The position numbers and the translations under genes were made by a program. Of a DNA stretch of 64,000 nucleotides, positions 13,401 through 27,900 are shown piece after piece. Every line of letters starts with the position of its first letter. The first letter of the stretch is position 1. The stretch lies in assembly GCA_943735955.1 (NCBI GenBank), contig OX030967.1, positions 5,797,259 to 5,861,258 of the forward strand, written 5' to 3'. This stretch comes from Piscicola geometra. Its lineage: Eukaryota; Annelida; Clitellata; Hirudinida; Piscicolidae. The notes beneath the pieces were generated by a model, which worked only from the letters and a program-made list of their open reading frames with translations, was not told the DNA's origin and did no database searches.

Positions 13401-15090
13401 AAGACGATGAAGACGGTGAAGACGATGAAGACGGTGAAGACGATGAAGACGGTGAAGACGATGAAGACGATGAAGACGAACGATGAAGACGGTGAAGACG
13501 GTGAAGACGGTGAAGACGGTGAAGACGATGAAGACGATGAAGACGAACGATGAAGACGGTGAAGACGATGAAGACGGTGAAGACGATGAAGACGATGAAG
13601 ACGATGAAGACGAACGATGAAGACGATGAAGACGGTGAAGACGATGAAGACGGTGAAGACGATGAAGACGGTGAAGACGATGAAGACGGTGAAGACGATG
13701 AAGACGGTGAAGACGATGAAGACGGTGAAGATGGTGAAGACGATGAAGACGGTGAAGACGGTGAAGACGAACGATGAAGACGATGAAGACGGTGAAGACG
13801 ATGAAGACGGTGAAGACGATGAAGACGGTGAAGACGATGAAGACGATGAAGACGGTGAAGACGATGAAGACGGTGAAGACGGTGAAGACAAACAATGAAG
13901 ACGATGAAGACGGTGAAGACGATGAAGACGGTGAAGACGATGAAGACGGTGAAGACGATGAAGACGATGAAGACGATGAAGACGATGAAGACGGTGAAGA
14001 CGATGAAGACGATGAAGACGATGAAGACGAACGATGAAGACGGTGAAGACGGTGAAGACGATGAAGACGATGAAGACGGTGAAAACGGTGAAGACGGTGA
14101 AGACGATGAAGACGGTGAAGACGGTGAAGACGGTGAACACGATGAAAACGGTGAAGACGATGAAGACGGTGAAGACGATGAAGACGGTGAAGACGATAAA
14201 ATCGGTGAAGACGATGAAGACGGTGAAGACGGTGAAGACGATGAAGACGGTGAAGACGATGAAGACGGTGAAGACGATGAAGACGGTGAAGACGATGAAG
14301 ACGATGAAGTCGAACGATGAAGACGGTGAAGACGGTGAAGACGGTGAAGACGGTGAAGACGATGAAGACGATGAAGACGAACGATGAAGACGGTGAAGAC
14401 GATGAAGACGGTGAAGACGATGAAGACGATGAAGACGATGAAGACGAACGATGAAGACGATGAAGACGGTGAAGACGATGAAGACGGTGAAGACGATGAA
14501 GACGGTGAAGACGATGAAGACGGTGAAGACGATGAAGACGGTGAAGACGATGAAGACGGTGAAGACGATGAAGACGGTGAAGACGAACGATGAAGACGGT
14601 GAAGACGGTGAAGACGGTGAAGACGATGAAAACGGTGAAGACGATGAAGACGATGAAGACGATGAAGACGGTAAAGACGGTGAAGACGATGAAGACGGTG
14701 AAGACGATGAAGACGGTGAAGACGATGAAGACGGTGAAGACGATGAAGACGGTGAAGACGATGAAGACGGTGAAGACGATGAAGACGATGAAGACGAACG
14801 ATGAAGACGGTGAAGACGGTGAAGACGGTGAAGACGGTGAAGACGATGAAGACGATGAAGACGAACGATGAAGACGGTGAAGACGATGAAGACGGTGAAG
14901 ACGATGAAGACGATGAAGACGATGAAGACGAACGATGAAGACGATGAAGACGGTGAAGACGATGAAGACGGTGAAGACGATGAAGACGGTGAAGACGATG
15001 AAGACGGTGAAGACGATGAAGACGGTGAAGACGATGAAGACGGTGAAGACGATGAAGACGGTAGAGACGATGAAGACGATGAAGATGAAC
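10436..15090 (+). repeat. Mixed zone marked by GAAATCGGT
   Basis: Blocks of the left-hand type alternate with a new block rich in closely spaced 13-mers, 67 to 200 bp apart. The new blocks begin near 10,436, 11,644, 13,093 and 14,034, and each contains a GAAATCGGT monomer near 10,709, 11,935, 13,366 and 14,200. The last two are preceded by GATAA instead of GATGA. The marks of the left zone (GGAGACGAT, GAGGACGAT) are last seen near 11,050 and 11,240, and GAAGACAGT in its old context near 12,880, so the old subfamily dies out here. One GAAGACAAACAAT junction near 13,886 foreshadows those of the 36-41 kb zone. Confidence 0.85.
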
Positions 15091-18000
15091 GATGAAGACG
15101 GTGAAGACGATGAAGACGGTGAAGACGGTGAAGACGGCGAAGACGATGAAGACGGTGAAGACGGTGAAGACGGTGAAGACGGTGAAAACGGTGAAGACGG
15201 TGAAGACGAACGATGAAGACGATGAAGACGGTGAAGACAATGAAGACGGCGAAGACGGTGAAGACGATGAAGACGGTGAAGACGATGAAGACGGTGAAGA
15301 CGATGAAGACGGCGAAGACGATGAAAACGCTGAAGACGATGAAGACGATGAAGACGGTGAAGACGATGAAGGCGGTGAAGACAATGAAGACGGTGAAGAC
15401 GGTGAAGACGATGAAGACGGTGAAGACGATGAAGACGGTGAAGACGATGAAGACGGCGAAGACGATGAAGACGGTGAAGACGATGAAGACGGTGAAGACG
15501 ATGAAGACGGTGAAGACGATGAAGACGATGAAGACGGTGAAGACGATGAAGACGGTGAAGACGATGAAGACGGTGAAGACGATGAAGACGGTGAAGACGA
15601 TGAAGACGGTGAAGACGATGAAGACGGTGAAGACGATGAAGACGATGAAGACGAACGATGAAGACGGTGACGACGGTGAAGACGGTGAAGACGGTGAAGA
15701 CGATGAAGACGAACGATGAAGACGGTGAAGACGATGAAGACGGTGAAGACGATGAAGACGATGAAGACGATGAAGACGAACGATGAAGACGATGAAGACG
15801 GTGAAGACGATGAAGACGGTGAAGACGATGAAGACGGTGAAGACGATGAAGACGGTGAAGACGATGAAGACGGTGAAGACGATGAAGACGGTGAAGACGA
15901 TGAAGACGGTGAAGACGATGAAGACGGTGAAGACGATGAAGACGGTGAAGACGATGAAGACGATGAAGATGAACGATGAAGACGGTGAAGACGATGAAGA
16001 CGGTGAAGACGGTGAAGACGGCGAAGACGATGAAGACGGTGAAGACGGTGAAGACGGTGAAGACGGTGAAAACGGTGAAGACGGTGAAGACGAACGATGA
16101 AGACGATGAAGACGGTGAAGACGATGAAGGCGGTGAAGACAATGAAGACGGTGAAGACGGTGAAGACGATGAAGACGGTGAAGACGATGAAGACGGTGAA
16201 GACGATGAAGACGGCGAAGACGATGAAGACGGTGAAGACGATGAAGACGGTGAAGACGATGAAGACGGTGAAGACGATGAAGACGATGAAGACGGTGAAG
16301 ACGATGAAGACGGTGAAGACGATGAAGACGGTGAAGACGATGAAGACGGTGAAGACGATGAAGACGGTGAAGACGATGAAGACGGTGAAGACGATGAAGA
16401 CGGTGAAGACGATGAAGACGATGAAGACGAACGATGAAGACGGTGAAGACGGTGAAGACGGTGAAGACGGTGAAGACGATGAAGACGATGAAGACGATGA
16501 AGACGGTGAAGACGGTGAAGACGGTGAAGACAATGAAGACGGTGAAGACGATGAAGACGGTGAAGACGATGAAGATGAACGATGAAGACGGTGAAGACGA
16601 TGAAGACGATGAAGACGGTGGAGACGATGAAGACGGTGAAGACGATGAAGACGGTGAAGACGATGAAGACGGTGAAGACGATGAAGACGGTGAAGACGAT
16701 GAAGACGATGAAAACGATGAAGATGAACGATGAAGACGGTGAAGACGATGAAGAGGGTGAAGACGAACGATGAAGACGATGAAGACGGTGAAGACGATGA
16801 AGACGGTGAAGAGAACTAAGACGGTGAAGACGGTGAAGACGAACGATGAAGACGATGAAGACGGTGAAGAAGATGAAGACGGTGAAGACGATGAAGACGG
16901 CGAAGACGATGAAGACGGTGAAAACGGTGAAGACGGTGAAGACGGTGAAGACGATGAAGACGATGAAGACGATGAAGACGGTGAAGACGGTGAAGACGTT
17001 GAAGACAATGAAGACGGTGAAGACGATGAAGACGGTGAAGACGATGAAGACGGTGAAGACGATGAAGACGATGAAGACGAACGATGAAGACGATGAAGAC
17101 GGTGAAGACGATGAAGACGGTGAAGACGGTGAAGACGATGAAGACGATGAAGACGGTGAAGACGATGAAGACGGTGAAGACGAACGATGAAGACAGTGAA
17201 GACGATGAAGACGGTGAAGACGATGAAGACGATGAAGACGATGAAGACGAACGATGAAGACGATGAAGACGGTGAAGACGATGAAGACGGTGAAGACGAT
17301 GAAGACGGTGAAGACGATGAAGACGGTGAAGACAATGAAGACGGTGAAGACGATGAAGACGGTGAAGACGATGAAGACGGTGAAGACGATGAAGACGGTG
17401 AAGACGATGAAGACGGTGAAGACGATGAAGACGGTGAAGACGATGAAGACGGTGAAGACGATGAAGACGATGAAGATGAACGATGAAGACGGTGAAGACG
17501 ATGAAGACGGTGAAGACGGTGAAGACGGCGAAGACGATGAAGACGGTGAAGACGGTGAAGACGGTGAAGACGGTGAAAACGGTGAAGACGGTGAAGACGA
17601 ACGATGAAGACGATGAAGACGGTGAAGACGATGAAGGCGGTTAAGACAATGAAGACGGTGAAGACGGTGAAGACGATGAAGACGGTGAAGACGATGAAGA
17701 CGGTGAAGACGATGAAGACGGCGAAGACGATGAAGACGGTGAAGACGATGAAGACGGTGAAGACGATGAAGACGGTGAAGACGATGAAGACGATGAAGAC
17801 GGTGAAGACGATGAAGACGGTGAAGACGATGAAGACGGTGAAGACGATGAAGACGGTGAAGACGATGAAGACGGTGAAGACGATGAAGACGGTGAAGACG
17901 ATGAAGACGGTGAAGACGATGAAGACGGTGAAGACGATGAAGACGATGAAGACGAACGATGAAGACGGTGAAGACGGTGAAGACGGTGAAGACGGTGAAG

Positions 18001-20440
18001 ACGATGAAGACGATGAAGACGATGAAGACGGTGAAGACGGTGAAGACGGTGAAGACAATGAAGACGGTGAAGACGATGAAGACGGTGAAGACGATGAAGA
18101 TGAACGATGAAGACGGTGAAGACGATGAAGACGATGAAGACGGTGGAGACGATGAAGACGGTGAAGACGATGAAGACGGTGAAGACGATGAAGACGGTGA
18201 AGACGATGAAGACGGTGAAGACGATGAAGACGATGAAAACGATGAAGATGAACGATGAAGACGGTGAAGACGATGAAGAGGGTGAAGACGAACGATGAAG
18301 ACGATGAAGACGGTGAAGACGATAAAGACGGTGAAGAGAACTAAGACGGTGAAGACGGTGAAGACGAACGATGAAGACGATGAAGACGGTGAAGACGATG
18401 AAGACGGTGAAGACGATGAAGACGGCGAAGACGATGAAGACGGTGAAAACGGTGAAGACGGTGAAGACGGTGAAGACGATGAAGACGATGAAGACGATGA
18501 AGACGGTGAAGACTGTGAAGACGTTGAAGACAATGAAGACGGTGAAGACGATGAAGACGGTGAAGACGATGAAGACGGTGAAGACGATGAAGACGATGAA
18601 GACGAACGATGAAGACGATGAAGACGATGAAGACGATGAAGACGGTGAAGACGGTGAAGACGATGAAGACGATGAAGACGGTGAAGACGATGAAGACGGT
18701 GAAGACGAACGATGAAGACAGTGAAGACGATGAAGACGGTGAAGACGATGAAGACGATGAAGACGATGAAGACGAACGATGAAGACGATGAAGACGGTGA
18801 AGACGATGAAGACGGTGAAGACGATGAAGACGGTGAAGACGATGAAGACGGTGAAGACAATGAAGACGGTGAAGACGATGAAGACGGTGAAGACGATGAA
18901 GACGGTGAAGACGATGAAGACGGTGAAGACGATGAAGACGGTGAAGACGATGAAGACGGTGAAGACGATGAAGACGGTGAAGACGATGAAGACGGTGAAG
19001 ACGATGAAGACGATGAAGATGAACGATGAAGACGGTGAAGACGATGAAGACGGTGAAGACGGTGAAGACGGCGAAGACGATGAAGACGGTGAAGACGGTG
19101 AAGACGGTGAAGACGTTGAAAACGGTGAAGACGGTGAAGACGAACGATGAAGACGATGAAGACGGTGAAGACGATGAAGGCGGTGAAGACAATGAAGACG
19201 GTGAAGACGGTGAAGACGATGAAGACGGTGAAGACGATGAAGACGGTGAAGACGATGAAGACGGCGAAGACGATGAAGACGGTGAAGACGATGAAGACGG
19301 TGAAGACGATGAAGACGGTGAAGACGATGAAGACGATGAAGACGGTGAAGACGATGAAGACGGTGAAGACGATGAAGACGGTGAAGACGATGAAGACGGT
19401 GAAGACGATGAAGACGGTGAAGACGATGAAGACGGTGAAGACGATGAAGACGGTGAAGACGATGAAGACGATGAAGACGAACGATGAAGACGGTGAAGAC
19501 GGTGAAGACGGTGAAGACGATGAAGACGATGAAGACGAACGATGAAGACGGTGAAGACGATGAAGACGGTGAAGACGATGAAGACGATGAAGACGATGAA
19601 GACGAACGATGAAGACGATGAAGACGGTGAAGCCGATGAAGACGGTGAAGACGATGAAGACGGTGAAGACGATGAAGACGGTGAAGACGATGAAGACGGT
19701 GAAGACGATGAAGACGGTGAAGACGATGAAGACGGTGAAGACGATGAAGACGGTGAAGACGATGAAGACGATGAAGATGAACGATGAAGACGGTGAAGAC
19801 GATGAAGACGGTGAAGACGGTGAAGACGGCGCAGACGATGAAGACGGTGAAGACGGTGAAGACGGTGAAGACGGTGAAAACGGTGAAGACGGTGAAGACG
19901 AACGATGAAGACGATGAAGACGGTGAAGACGATGAAGGCGGTGAAGACAATGAAGACGGTGAAGACGGTGAAGACGATGAAGACGGTGAAGACGATGAAG
20001 ACGGTGAAGACGATGAAGACGGCGAAGACGATGAAGACGGTGAAGACGATGAAGACGGTGAAGACGATGAAGACGGTGAAGACGATGAAGACGATGAAGA
20101 CGGTGAAGACGATGAAGACGGTGAAGACGATGAAGACGGTGAAGACGATGAAGACGGTGAAGACGATGAAGACGGTGAAGACGATGAAGACGGTGAAGAC
20201 GATGAAGACGGTGAAGACGATGAAGACGATGAAGACGAACGATGAAGACGGTGAAGACGGTGAAGACGGTGAAGACGGTGAAGACGATGAAGACGATGAA
20301 GACGATGAAGACGGTGAAGACGGTGAAGACGGTGAAGACAATGAAGACGGTGAAGACGATGAAGACGGTGAAGACGATGAAGACGGTGAAGACGATGAAG
20401 ACGGTGAAGACGGTGAAGACGATGAAGACGATGAAGACGA
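15090..20440 (+). repeat. Zone with GAAGGCGGT and GAAGACGGC marks
   Basis: From here rightwards a recurrent block contains GAAGGCGGT followed by GAAGACAAT, a GAAGACGGC unit, and a junction of type GAAGATGAACGAT. Early copies of GAAGGCGGT lie near 15,370, 16,127, 17,634, 19,177 and 19,935; the mark then continues to about 60.6 kb. Long runs of the alternating GAT+GGT dimer also begin in this zone. A TTA at 17,641 sits inside one copy of the GAAGGCGGT context. Confidence 0.87.
15976..19784 (+). repeat. Higher-order repeat of about 1.5 kb plus a short copy
   Basis: A landmark junction, GAAGATGAACGAT followed by GGT, GAT, GGT, GGT and GGC units, marks registers at 15,976, 17,483, 19,026 and 19,784. 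The first two intervals are 1,507 and 1,543 bp and share the same inner order, including GGAGACGAT, GAAGAGGGT and the odd GAAGAGAACTAAG near 16,811 and 18,336. Most of the two copies align at an offset of 1,525 bp. Extra or missing 18-bp dimers explain the departures from that offset. The third interval, 758 bp, lacks the central part. Confidence 0.88.
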
Positions 20441-21469
20441 ACGATGAAGACGGTGAAGACGGTGAAGTCGGTGAAGACGATGAAGACGATGAAGACGATG
20501 AAGACGGTGAAGACGGTGAAGACGGTGAAGACAATGAAGACGGTGAAGACGATGAAAACGGTGAAGACGATGAAGACGGTGAAGACGATGAAGACGATGA
20601 AGACTAACGATGAAGACGATGAAGACGATGAAGACGGTGAAGACGATAAAGACGGTGAAGACGGTGAAGACGATGAAGACGATGAAGACGGTGAAGACGA
20701 TGAAGACGGTGAAGACGAACGATAAAGACGGTGAAGACGATGAAGACGGTGAAGACGATGAAGACGATGAAGACGATGAAGACGAACGATGAAGACGATG
20801 AAGACGGTTATGACGATGAAGACGGTGAAGACGATGAAGACGGTGGAGACGGTGAAGACGGTGAAGACGGTGAAGACGGTGAAGACGATGAAGACGGTGA
20901 AGACGATGAAGACGGTGAAGACGATGAAGATGAACGATGAAGACGGTGAAGACGATGAAGACGGTGAAGACGAACGATGAAGACGATGAAGACGGTGAAG
21001 ACGATGAAGACGGTGAAGAGAATGAAGACGGTGAAGACGGTGAAGAAGAACGATGAAGACGATGAAGACGGTGAAGACGATGAAGACGGTGAAGAGAATG
21101 AAGACGGTGAAGACGGTGAAGAAGAACGATGAAGACGATGAAGACGGTGAAGACGATGAAGACGGTGAAGACGATGAAGACGGCGAAGACGATGAAGTCG
21201 GTGAAAACGGTGAAGACGGTGAAGACGGTGAAGACTATGAAGACGATGAAGACGATGAAGACGGTGAAGACGGTGAAGACGGTGAAGACAATGAAGACGG
21301 TGAAGACGATGAAGACGGTGAAGACGATGAAGACGGTGAAGACGATGAAGACGATGAAGACGAACGATGAAGACGATGAAGACGGTGAAGACGATGAAGA
21401 CGGTGAAGACGGTGAAGACGATGAAGACGATGAAGACGGTGAAGACGATGAAGACGGTGAAGACGAACG

Positions 21470-24360
21470 ATGAAGACGGTGAAGACGATGAAGACGGTGG
21501 AGACGATGAAGACGATGAAGACAATGAAGACGAATGATGAAGACGATGAAGACGGTGAAGACGATGAAGACGGTGAAGACGATGAAGACGGTGAAGACGA
21601 TGAAGACGGTGAAGACGATGAAGACGGTGAAGACGATGAAGACGGTGAAGACGATGAAGACGGTGAAGACGATGAAGACGATGAAGATGAACGATGAAGA
21701 CGGTGAAGACGATGAAGACGGTGAAGACGGTGAAGACGGCGAAGACGATGAAGACGGTGAAGACGGTGAAGACGGTGAAGACGGTGGAAACGGTGAAGAC
21801 GGTGAAGACGAACGATGAAGACGATGAAGACGGTGAAGACGATGAAGGCGGTGAAGACAATGAAGACGGTGAAGACGGTGAAGACGATGAAGACGGTGAA
21901 GACGATGAAGATGGTGAAGACGATGAAGACGGTGAAGACGATGAAGACGGCGAAGACGATGAAGACGGTGAAAACGGTGAAGACGGTGAAGACGGTGAAG
22001 ACTATGAAGACGATGAAGACGATGAAGACGGTGAAGACGGTGAAGACGGTGAAGACAATGAAGACGGTGAAGACGATGAAGACGGTGAAGACGATGAAGA
22101 CGGTGAAGACGATGAAGACGGTGAAGACGAACGATGAAGACGGTGAAGACGGTGAAGACGATGAAGACGGTGAAGACGGTGAAGACGATGAAGACGATGA
22201 AGACGGTGAAGACGATGAAGACGGTGAAGACGAACGATGAAGACGGTGAAGACGATGAAGACGGTGGAGACGATGAAGACGATGAAGACAATGAAGACGA
22301 ATGATGAAGACGATGAAGACGGTGAAGACGATGAAGACGGTGAAGACGATGAAGACGGTGAAGACGATGAAGACGGTGAAGACGATGAAGACGGTGAAGA
22401 CGATGAAGACGGTGAAGAGAATGAAGACGGTGAAGACGGTGAAGAAGAACGATGAAGACGATGAAGACGGTGAAGACGATGAAGACGGTGAAGAGAATGA
22501 AGACGGTGAAGACGGTGAAGAAGAACGATGAAGACGATGAAGACGGTGAAGACGATGAAGACGGTGAAGACGATGAAGACGGCGAAGACGATGAAGACGG
22601 TGAAAACGGTGAAGACGGTGAAGACGGTGAAGACTATGAAGACGATGAAGACGATGAAGACGGTGAAGACGGTGAAGACGGTGAAGACAATGAAGACGGT
22701 GAAGACGATGAAGACGGTGAAGACGATGAAGACGGTGAAGACGATGAAGACGATGAAGACGAACGATGAAGACGATGAAGACGGTGAAGACGATGAAGAC
22801 GGTGAAGACGGTGAAGACGATGAAGACGATGAAGACGGTGAAGACGATGAAGACGGTGAAGACGAACGATGAAGACGGTGAAGACGATGAAGACGGTGGA
22901 GACGATGAAGACGATGAAGACAATGAAGACGAATGATGAAGACGATGAAGACGTGAAGACGATGAAGACGGTGAAGACGATGAAGACGGTGAAGACGATG
23001 AAGACGGTGAAGACGATGAAGACGGTGAAGACGATGAAGACGGTGAAGACGATGAAGACGGTGAAGACGATGAAGACGATGAAGATGAACGATGAAGACG
23101 GTGAAGACGATGAAGACGGTGAAGACGGTGAAGACGGCGAAGACGATGAAGACGGTGAAGACGGTGAAGACGGTGAAGACGGTGGAAACGGTGAAGACGG
23201 TGAAGACGAACGATGAAGACGATGAAGACGCTGAAGACGATGAAGGCGGTGAAGACAATGAAGACGGTGAAGACGGTGAAGACGATGAAGACGGTGAAGA
23301 CGATGAAGACGGTGAAGACGATGAAGACGGTGAAGACGATGAAGACGGCGAAGACGATGAAGACGGTGAAAACGGTGAAGACGGTGAAGACGGTGAAGAC
23401 TATGAAGACGATGAAGACGATGAAGACGGTGAAGACGGTGAAGACGGTGAAGACAATGAAGACGGTGAAGACGATGAAGACGGTGAAGACGATGAAGACG
23501 GTGAAGACGATGAAGACGGTGAAGACGAACGATGAAGACGGTGAAGACGGTGAAGACGATGAAGACGGTGAAGACGGTGAAGACGATGAAGACGATGAAG
23601 ACGGTGAAGACGATGAAGACGGTGAAGACGAACGATGAAGACGGTGAAGACGATGAAGACGGTGGAGACGATGAAGACGATGAAGACAATGAAGACGAAT
23701 GATGAAGACGATGAAGACGGTGAAGACGATGAAGACGGTGAAGACGATGAAGACGGTGAAGACGATGAAGACGGTGAAGACGATGAAGACGGTGAAGACG
23801 ATGAAGACGGTGAAGACGATGAAGACGGTGAAGACGATGAAGACGATGAAGATGAACGATGAAGACGGTGAAGACGATGAAGACGGTGAAGACGGTGAAG
23901 ACGGCGAAGACGATGAAGACGGTGAAGACGGTGAAGACGGTGAAGACGGTGGAAACGGTGAAGACGGTGAAGACGAACGATGAAGACGATGAAGACGGTG
24001 AAGACGATGAAGGCGGTGAAGACAATGAAGACGGTGAAGACGGTGAAGACGATGAAGACGGTGAAGACGATGAAGACGGTGAAGACGATGAAGACGGCGA
24101 AGACGATGAAGACGGTGAAGACGATGAAGACAGTGAAGACGATGAAGACGGTGAAGACGATGAAGACGATGAAGATGAACGATGAAGACGGTGAAGACGA
24201 TGAAGACGGTGAAGACGGTGAAGACGGCGAAGACGGTGAAGACGGTGAAGACGGTGAAGACGATGAAGACGGTGAAGACGATGAAGACGGTGAAGACGAT
24301 GAAGACGGTGAAGACGGTGAAGACGGTGAAGACGGTGAAGACGGTGAAGACGAACGATGA
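21470..24360 (+). repeat. Four-copy repeat, periods 767, 632 and 766 bp
   Basis: Registers at 21,470, 22,237, 22,869 and 23,635 each start with GGT, GAT, a GGAGACGAT unit and a GAAGACAAT, then a junction of type GAAGACGAATGAT that gives overlapping ATGATG. The second copy lacks a middle segment. The third carries a one-base deletion near 22,951. The fourth continues into a block of about 1.1 kb that is found again at 28,208 and 29,494. Confidence 0.88.
22945..22953 (+). repeat. Eight-base monomer (one-base deletion)
   Basis: The unit reads GAAGACGT before the next GAAGAC, one base shorter than GAAGACGGT or GAAGACGAT. The related registers at 21,470, 22,237 and 23,635 have a normal 9-mer here. 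The deletion shifts all frames locally. It may be real or a base-calling error. Confidence 0.75.
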
Positions 24361-24989
24361 AGACGATGAAGACGGTGAAGTCGATGAAGACGGTGAAGAC
24401 AATGAAGACGGTGAAGACGGTGAAGACGAACGATGAAGACGGTGAAGACGATGAAGACGGTGAAGACGATGAAGACGGCGAAGACGATGAAGACGGTGAA
24501 GACGATGAAGACGGTGAAGACGATGAAGACGATGAAGACGAACGATGAAGACGGTGAAGACGGTGAAGACGGTGAAGACGGTGAAGACGATGAAGACGGT
24601 GAAGACGATGAAGACGATGAAGACGGTGAAGACGGTGAAGACGAACGATGAAGACGATGAAGACGGTGAAGACGATGAAGACGATTAAGACGGTGAAGAC
24701 GATGGAGACGGTGAAGACGATGAAGACGGTGAAGACGGTGAAGACGAACGATGAAGACGATGAAGACGGTGAAGACGATGAAGACGGTGAAGACGATGAA
24801 GACGGTGAAGACGATGAAGACGGTGAAGACGATGAAGACGGTGAAGACGGTGAAAACGGTGAAGACGGTGAAGACGAACGATGAAGACGATGAAGACGGT
24901 GAAGACGATGAAGGCGGTGAAGACAATGAAGACGGTGAAGACGGTGAAGACGATGAAGACGGTGAAGACGATGAAGACGGTGAAGACGA

Positions 24990-27900
24990 TGAAGACGGCG
25001 AAGACGATGAAGACGGTGAAGACGATGAAGACGGTGAAGACGATGAAGACGGTGAAGACGATGAAGACGATGAAGACGGTGAAGACGATGAAGACGGTGA
25101 AGACGATGAAGACGGTGAAGACGATGAAGACGATGAAGACGAACGATGAAGACGGTGAAGACGGTGAAGACGGTGAAGACGGTGAAGACGATGAAGACGA
25201 TGAAGACGATGAAGACGGTGAAGACGGTGAAGACGGTGAAGACGGTGAAGACAATGAAGACGGTGAAGACGATGAAGACGGTGAAGACGATGAAGACGGT
25301 GAAGACGATGAAGACGGTGAAGACGGCGAAGACGATGAAGACGATGAAGACGAACGATGAAGACGGTGAAGACGGTGAAGTCGGTGAAGACGATGAAGAC
25401 GATGAAGACGATGAAGACGGTGAAGACGGTGAAGACGGTGAAGACAATGAAGACGGTGAAGACGATGAAAACGGTGAAGACGATGAAGACGGTGAAGACG
25501 ATGAAGACGATGAAGACTAACGATGAAGACGATGAAGACGATGAAGACGGTGAAGACGATAAAGACGGTGAAGACGGTGAAGACGATGAAGACGATGAAG
25601 ACGGTGAAGACGATGAAGACGGTGAAGACGAACGATAAAGACGGTGAAGACGATGAAGACGGTGAAGACGATGAAGACGATGAAGACGATGAAGACGAAC
25701 GATGAAGACGATGAAGACGGTTATGACGATGAAGACGGTGAAGACGATGAAGACGGTGGAGACGATGAAGACGGTGAAGACGATGAAGACGGTGAAGACG
25801 ATGAAGACGGTGAAGACGATGAAGACGGTGAAGACGATGAAGATGAACGATGAAGACGGTGAAGACGATGAAGACGGTGAAGACGAACGATGAAGACGAT
25901 GAAGACGGTGAAGACGATGAAGACGGTGAAGAGAATGAAGACGGTGAAGACGGTGAAGAAGAACGATGAAGACGATGAAGACGGTGAAGACGATGAAGAC
26001 GGTGAAGACGATGAAGACGGTGAAGAGAATGAAGACGGTGAAGACGGTGAAGAAGAACGATGAAGACGATGAAGACGGTGAAGACGATGAAGACGGTGAA
26101 GACGATGAAGACGGCGAAGACGATGAAGACGGTGAAAACGGTGAAGACGGTGAAGACGGTGAAGACGATGAAGACGATGAAGACGATGAAGACGGTGAAG
26201 ACGGTGAAGACGGTGAAGACAATGAAGACGGTGAAGACGATGAAGACGGTGAAGACGATGAAGACGGTGAAGACGATGAAGACGATGAAGACGAACGATG
26301 AAGACGATGAAGACGGTGAAGACGATGAAGACGGTGAAGACGGTGAAGACGATGAAGACGATGAAGACGGTGAAGACGATGAAGACGGTGAAGACGAACG
26401 ATGAAGACGGTGAAGACGGTGAAGACGATGAAGACGGTGAAGACGGTGAAGACGATGAAGACGATGAAGACGGTGAAGACGATGAAGACGGTGAAGACGG
26501 TGAAGACGATGAAGACGATGAAGACGATGAAGACGGTGAAGACGATGAAGACGATGAAGACGAACGATGAAGACGATGAAGACGGTGAAGACGATGAAGA
26601 CGGTGAAGACGGTGAAGACGATGAAGACGATGAAGACGGTGAAGACGATGAAGACGGTGAAGACGAACGATGAAGACGATGAAGACGGTGAAGACGATGA
26701 AGACGGTGAAGACGGTGAAGACGATGAAGACGATGAAGACGGTGAAGACGATGAAGACGGTGAAGACGGTGAAGACGATGAAGACGATGAAGACGGCGAA
26801 GACGATGAAGACGGTGAAGACGATGAAGACGGTGAAGACGATGAAGACGGTGAAGACGATGAAGACGATGAAGACGGTGAAGACGATGAAGACGGTGAAG
26901 ACGATGAAGACGGTGAAGACGATGAAGACGATGAAGACGAACGATGAAGACGGTGAAGACGGTGAAGACGGTGAAGACGGTGAAGACGGTGAAGACGATG
27001 AAGACGATGAAGACGATGAAGACGGTGAAGACGGTGAAGACGGTGAAGACGGTGAAGACAATGAAGACGGTGAAGACGATGAAGACGGTGAAGACGATGA
27101 AGACGGTGAAGACGATGAAGACGGTGAAGACGGCGAAGACGATGAAGACGATGAAGACGAACGATGAAGACGGTGAAGACGGTGAAGTCGGTGAAGACGA
27201 TGAAGACGATGAAGACGATGAAGACGGTGAAGACGGTGAAGACGGTGAAGACAATGAAGACGGTGAAGACGATGAAAACGGTGAAGACGATGAAGACGGT
27301 GAAGACGATGAAGACGATGAAGACTAACGATGAAGACGATGAAGACGATGAAGACGGTGAAGACGATAAAGACGGTGAAGACGGTGAAGACGATGAAGAC
27401 GATGAAGACGGTGAAGACGATGAAGACGGTGAAGACGAACGATAAAGACGGTGAAGACGATGAAGACGGTGAAGACGATGAAGACGATGAAGACGATGAA
27501 GACGAACGATGAAGACGATGAAGACGGTTATGACGATGAAGACGGTGAAGACGATGAAGACGGTGGAGACGATGAAGACGGTGAAGACGATGAAGACGGT
27601 GAAGACGATGAAGACGGTGAAGACGATGAAGACGGTGAAGACGATGAAGATGAACGATGAAGACGGTGAAGACGATGAAGACGGTGAAGACGAACGATGA
27701 AGACGATGAAGACGGTGAAGACGATGAAGACGGTGAAGAGAATGAAGACGGTGAAGACGGTGAAGAAGAACGATGAAGACGATGAAGACGGTGAAGACGA
27801 TGAAGACGGTGAAGACGATGAAGACGGTGAAGAGAATGAAGACGGTGAAGACGGTGAAGAAGAACGATGAAGACGATGAAGACGGTGAAGACGATGAAGA

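Noticed and set aside
3081..20534. Reverse-strand open frame of 5,817 codons, and similar frames elsewhere, as real giant proteins
   Set aside because: The reverse repeat unit has no stop in any frame, so openness is automatic. The frame starts with TTG, has no ATG that I could find, and shows no domain other than tripeptide runs that change whenever a 13-mer rotates the frame.
22945..22953. Programmed frameshift site at the one-base-short monomer
   Set aside because: There is no gene to shift. A single deletion in one repeat copy, or a base-calling error, is enough to explain it.
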